Assembly (NCBI RefSeq): GCF_000420865.1 | Contig: NZ_ATVT01000005.1 | Coordinates: forward strand, 124,001-188,000 | DNA from: Butyrivibrio sp. XPD2006 | Lineage (GTDB): Bacteria; Bacillota; Clostridia; Lachnospirales; Lachnospiraceae | Length of the DNA: 64,000 bases | Direction: 5' to 3' | In this document: positions 61,224-64,000 of the stretch, piece after piece | How the letters are laid out: each line of letters starts with the position of its first letter | How positions within the stretch are numbered: the stretch's first letter is position 1 | The notes under the pieces: generated by a model | Seen by the model: only the letters and a program-made list of their open reading frames with translations | The model's database searches: none | What the model was told of the DNA's origin: nothing | Made by a program: the position numbers and the translations under genes

Positions 61224-62729
61224 ATGTATGACAAGCTAACGCAGCTGATATCAAACGGCGACTACAATGAAGCTTTATATGAGTTTCAGGAGGAGTTTTT
61301 TCACATCGATGAGAGAACTCCTGAAGAGGCTGCCAAATTATGCATTCTGGAGGCTTCGCTCTGGGAGGTTTTGAGCGACAGCCAGGCAGAGTTTGATGCT
61401 ATTGCCAGAGGTCTTTCATACAATCCGGGAGATTACGAGCTCTTTTACATGCTGGGGCTCTATTTCCTGAATCTGAATATAAATCAGGCATTTCTGTGTA
61501 TGGAGATGGCGGCGTTTTACTGCAACGACGACACCGACAGGGAAGTGATCCTGGATACGCTTGCGGAGCTTAAGAATACACCTGCAGTCAGAGTCAGGAA
61601 TACCAGCATCATGATCCTTTCATACAATGATCTGGAGATCATGAAGGACTGCATTAAGTCCGTGGAGAATTTCTGTCCGGCCGGAACCTTTGAAGTTGTG
61701 GTGGTGGACAACGCATCAACTGAGGAAGGCGTTAGGGAGTATCTTCGCGAAAAAAGAGACAGCGCAGATTACCCGTTTATTCTCATCGAAAATAAAGAGA
61801 ATGTCGGCTTCCCCAAGGGATGTAACATCGGCGCAGCTGCATGCAACAAGAACAATGACATTTTCTTTTTGAACAATGACGCGGTGCTCATGCAGAATTC
61901 GCTGTTTTTCCTGAGAATGGGGCTTTATGACAGCAGAAATGTAGGGGCATGCGGGCCATTTACCAACAGCGGGTCACTTCAGGAAATAGATACGAGTGAG
62001 CTCTGGGATGATAAGCCCTCTTATAAAGAGGCTGTGGAAATATTCAGGGAGTATGCGAAGAAAAACGCTGTTCCTAAGCACAACTCATATATAAAGAGAT
62101 TCAGACTGACCGGATTTGCTCTGCTTTTATCAAGGGATGCAATTCCTTTGGTGGCAGCGGATGGTCGGGTGTTTGATGAAGCTTTTTCACCTGCTTACTT
62201 TGAAGATGATGATCTGGGAATCCGTCTTGCGAGGGCAGGATTTGTTCAGTATCTCTGCGAAAGCAGCTATATTTATCACAACGGCGGAAACGGATCCTTT
62301 GGTGCTTCAAAGGGCATGGAGGAAGGACGTCAGAGATTTATCGATAAATGGGGATTTGATATCTGGGGATATTCACTTCCCTGGTTTGAGGCTGCAGATG
62401 CTGTTATAGAACTTGCAAAAGAGAGAAGAGGACATCTTAAGGTGCTTGACTTTACGTGCGGCTTTGGTGCTACGGCGTCATATATAAAGAGCCGCTGCCC
62501 GGGGGTATTTATAGCCGGAGTTTGCAGGACCTCTTTTGAAGCGGGGATTGCAAAGCAGATGGTTGACGATGTTGTATACGGCGAACTGAACACCGTTAGA
62601 CTCCCGTGGAAGAGCCATTCCTTTGATGTGGTACTTGCCGAGACAATCTTTGTTAACAGGGCAAGGATAGGTGAGATGCTCAGAGAAGGTGGGATACATA
62701 TAGGCAATGATCAGGAGGAAACAAAATGA
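61224..62729 (+). CDS. GT2 glycosyltransferase with helical-repeat start and methyltransferase-like end
   Basis: A 501-residue protein in three parts. Residues 1-125 are TPR-like helices (EALYEFQEEFFHIDERTPEE and on). A GT2 domain follows (about 130-400): TSIMILSYNDLEIMKDCIKSV, VVVDNASTEEGVREYL, NVGFPKGCNIGAA and NDIFFLNNDAVLM, with PAYFEDDDLGIRLARAG. The last 95 residues resemble a partial SAM-methyltransferase core (KVLDFTCGFGATASYIKSR, SFDVVLAETIFVNR). No membrane segment. It may modify a surface glycan; the next gene overlaps its end (ATGA). No Shine-Dalgarno is seen before the ATG, which is odd. Confidence 0.85.
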   Translation: MYDKLTQLISNGDYNEALYEFQEEFFHIDERTPEEAAKLCILEASLWEVLSDSQAEFDAIARGLSYNPGDYELFYMLGLYFLNLNINQAFLCMEMAAFYCNDDTDREVILDTLAELKNTPAVRVRNTSIMILSYNDLEIMKDCIKSVENFCPAGTFEVVVVDNASTEEGVREYLREKRDSADYPFILIENKENVGFPKGCNIGAAACNKNNDIFFLNNDAVLMQNSLFFLRMGLYDSRNVGACGPFTNSGSLQEIDTSELWDDKPSYKEAVEIFREYAKKNAVPKHNSYIKRFRLTGFALLLSRDAIPLVAADGRVFDEAFSPAYFEDDDLGIRLARAGFVQYLCESSYIYHNGGNGSFGASKGMEEGRQRFIDKWGFDIWGYSLPWFEAADAVIELAKERRGHLKVLDFTCGFGATASYIKSRCPGVFIAGVCRTSFEAGIAKQMVDDVVYGELNTVRLPWKSHSFDVVLAETIFVNRARIGEMLREGGIHIGNDQEETK

Positions 62730-63469
62730 TCTGTCCAAAATGCGGAAAACCCTTACCCGGTGATATGAATATGAGTATTCGTTTCTGTCCGCTGTGCGGG
62801 GAGAGACTTTTTGATGCCGGCAAAAAATACCTGATAGAAATCCAATGTGTCGGGCAGCGGGAAGGCGATAATGCTGTTATGATGGTATTTATTGATGACC
62901 GTCAGATGTATGAGGCCAAGGCCGGTGACAGTATATATATTGCAGTTGAAGCCGGATTTCATTCAATTAAATTCAGGCAAAAGATAAGGAGCAGGATCAT
63001 AACGCTTCTTGTGAATTGTAACTATGTGCTAAAACCTTATTTTAACAGCCTTTCAGGTCTGATTGAAACGAACGTCAATAAAGTCGAGGGATCAAGCGGC
63101 GGAATGACTCCCAAAAGTCTGGGAGACAAGAAGATCACCAATCCTGTAATGGTTACGGAAGAAGGAGAAAAAGCCTTTGATATACTGCTTGGAGATGATG
63201 ATCCTGAGTATGAATTCAGGGCAACAAGCGGTCTGAAAGAAGGAATTCTGAGAGTATATTCCGAGAGATGCGAATTCAGTACCGAGGGACAGTTTAAAAA
63301 AGAGGTTGTCCAGTATAAGAATGTAGTGTCAGTTAAGCGTAAAATGGGCTCTTTGGACATAGAATGTGCAGGAAATGTACATAAAGTTTATAGTATTCCG
63401 AAAGATATCTACAATGAAGTTATGGCATTTTTGACTAATAGAATCAGCGAAGTTCAGGGAACACCGTAG
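62726..63469 (+). CDS. Zinc-ribbon protein of unknown function
   Basis: A 247-residue protein. MICPKCGKPLPGDMNMSIRF then CPLCGERLF form a zinc ribbon of two CxxC pairs. The middle is beta-rich (MVFIDDRQMYEAKAGDSIYIAVEAG) and the C-terminal part (LRVYSERCEFSTEGQFKKEVVQYKNVVSVKRKM) has a PH-like pattern. The start overlaps the end of the GT2 gene by 4 bases (ATGA), and AGGAGGAAACAAA precedes it. A terminator lies 55 bases after the stop. No function is assigned. Confidence 0.75.
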   Translation: MICPKCGKPLPGDMNMSIRFCPLCGERLFDAGKKYLIEIQCVGQREGDNAVMMVFIDDRQMYEAKAGDSIYIAVEAGFHSIKFRQKIRSRIITLLVNCNYVLKPYFNSLSGLIETNVNKVEGSSGGMTPKSLGDKKITNPVMVTEEGEKAFDILLGDDDPEYEFRATSGLKEGILRVYSERCEFSTEGQFKKEVVQYKNVVSVKRKMGSLDIECAGNVHKVYSIPKDIYNEVMAFLTNRISEVQGTP

Positions 63470-63524
63470 TTTAGATAGAAAGCGGAAACCAAAAAACATA
63501 CATAATAGTGTGTAATATTGCAAA

Positions 63525-63555
63525 CAAACAGTGCTTTGGTGCTGTTTGTTTTTTC
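63525..63555 (+). terminator. Terminator after the zinc-ribbon gene
   Basis: CAAACAG and CTGTTTG arms with a 10-base loop, then TTTTTT. Confidence 0.75.
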
Positions 63556-63646
63556 GTTAACATTTTGAAAATTCTGCTTTTCAGATTTGATGTGGGATTG
63601 GTTAGTTGACGTTAAAAAGTCTTTTATTGTAGCAATGAATTGTGAA

Positions 63647-63664
63647 AAAAGTGTGAACACTTTT
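63647..63664. promoter_or_regulatory. 18-bp palindrome, candidate operator for the downstream XRE gene
   Basis: AAAAGTGT and ACACTTTT are perfect arms around a GA centre. The form fits a dimeric repressor site upstream of a helix-turn-helix gene. Confidence 0.35.
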
Positions 63665-63845
63665 GCAAATTCTTGTGATGTAATGCAATTTCGTTAAAAT
63701 GCCAAAAATCCGTGGGCAAACTCTATAAAAATTTATTGGAAAATTCCCCCAAAAAGTGAATGACGAAAAAACGTCTATGTGTTATTCTATTGAATGCAAA
63801 AGAAAGAGATTTCACAAGAAAAAATATGATAGGAGGTAGCGACGC

Positions 63846-64000
63846 ATGACAAAGGCTGAAATTCTTAAAAGAGAAATTCTTTCACAGTATAAAAGTGTTA
63901 GACAGTTTGCAATAGATATGTCTATTCCATACAGCACACTTGTAACAGCATTAGATAGGGGGATTGAGGGGATGGCTTACGGAACAGTAATCAAAATGTG
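63846..64000 (+). CDS. XRE-type helix-turn-helix protein, N-terminal fragment
   Basis: Only the first 51 codons are in the window. The start MTKAEILKREILSQYKSVRQF, then AIDMSIPYSTLVTALDRGIEG, reads as a helix-turn-helix of the XRE/Cro type. AGGAGGTAGCGACGC precedes the ATG. The rest of the gene is beyond the window, so length and partner domains are unknown. Confidence 0.7.
   Translation, partial: MTKAEILKREILSQYKSVRQFAIDMSIPYSTLVTALDRGIEGMAYGTVIKM

Larger units (their letters stand above)
63470..63845. other. Intergenic region before the XRE-type gene
   Basis: 376 bp without a supported gene: a terminator at 63525-63555, an 18-bp palindrome at 63647-63664, a weak TTGTGA-16-TAAAAT promoter (63673-63700) and A/T-rich sequence up to the ribosome site AGGAGGTAGCG before 63846. 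Confidence 0.5.

Overview
The window looks like chromosomal DNA from an anaerobic low-GC Gram-positive bacterium of the Lachnospiraceae, most likely Butyrivibrio or a close relative. The assignment is inferred from gene content: Gram-positive Shine-Dalgarno sites before most genes, an L-box lysine riboswitch, diaminopimelate-type lysine genes, a lactate/butyrate-rumen style cellobiose phosphorylase locus, ECF vitamin transporters, diguanylate cyclases and many small secreted or zinc-ribbon proteins. No rRNA, tRNA, transposase or CRISPR-cas gene was seen, so this is mostly core genome with one odd non-coding stretch.

Layout. 0-2.4 kb: an ECF transporter operon on the minus strand (T component cut by the window edge, double ATPase, UPF0397 S component). 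2.4-9.3 kb: MATE efflux pump, class A penicillin-binding protein, YigZ-family protein, TypA. 9.4-15 kb: TldD/TldE protease pair, then a lysine riboswitch controlling dapA-dapB and a eukaryote-type hisA. 15-19 kb: cold shock protein, GGDEF protein, YerC-like regulator, bactofilin plus a catalytically dead M23/LytM protein. 19-26.4 kb: a cello-oligosaccharide locus: GH94 cellobiose phosphorylase divergent from a LacI regulator, solute-binding lipoprotein and two permeases, with three LacI-type operators evenly spaced in the divergent region. 26.4-29.2 kb: leucine-rich-repeat membrane protein and a secreted protein. 29.3-32.4 kb: ACT regulator, hom, lysC. 33-41 kb: guaB with a small membrane protein, GGDEF-EAL protein, glnS, DUF2225 protein. 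41-46 kb: TetR with a PfkB-family protein whose catalytic Asp is Asn; malQ with its own LacI regulator and operator; an orphan HicB-like protein.

45.9-46.6 kb is the strangest part: a 131-bp element that folds into one long hairpin, followed by six tandem 63-bp units with palindromic ends and no credible gene. 46.6-54.6 kb: MscS channel, queT with a structured leader, thymidine kinase, an EF-hand-bearing protein, a truncated solute-binding protein, a GltD-like oxidoreductase, hisC, a small exporter and a methyltransferase. 54.6-64 kb: dapF with a YczE/YitT-type membrane protein, SEC-C protein, a TGS-less thrS with a structured leader that can pair with its Shine-Dalgarno, a GT-C membrane glycosyltransferase, a secreted protein, a GT2 glycosyltransferase with methyltransferase-like tail, a zinc-ribbon protein and the start of an XRE-type protein.

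Together the genes cover the aspartate family pathway (lysC, hom, dapA, dapB, dapF), peptidoglycan and cell shape (PBP, bactofilin, LytM-like), beta-glucan and alpha-glucan use (GH94 locus, malQ), and c-di-GMP signalling (two proteins). All functional calls rest on recognised motifs and lengths read by eye; no database search was made.
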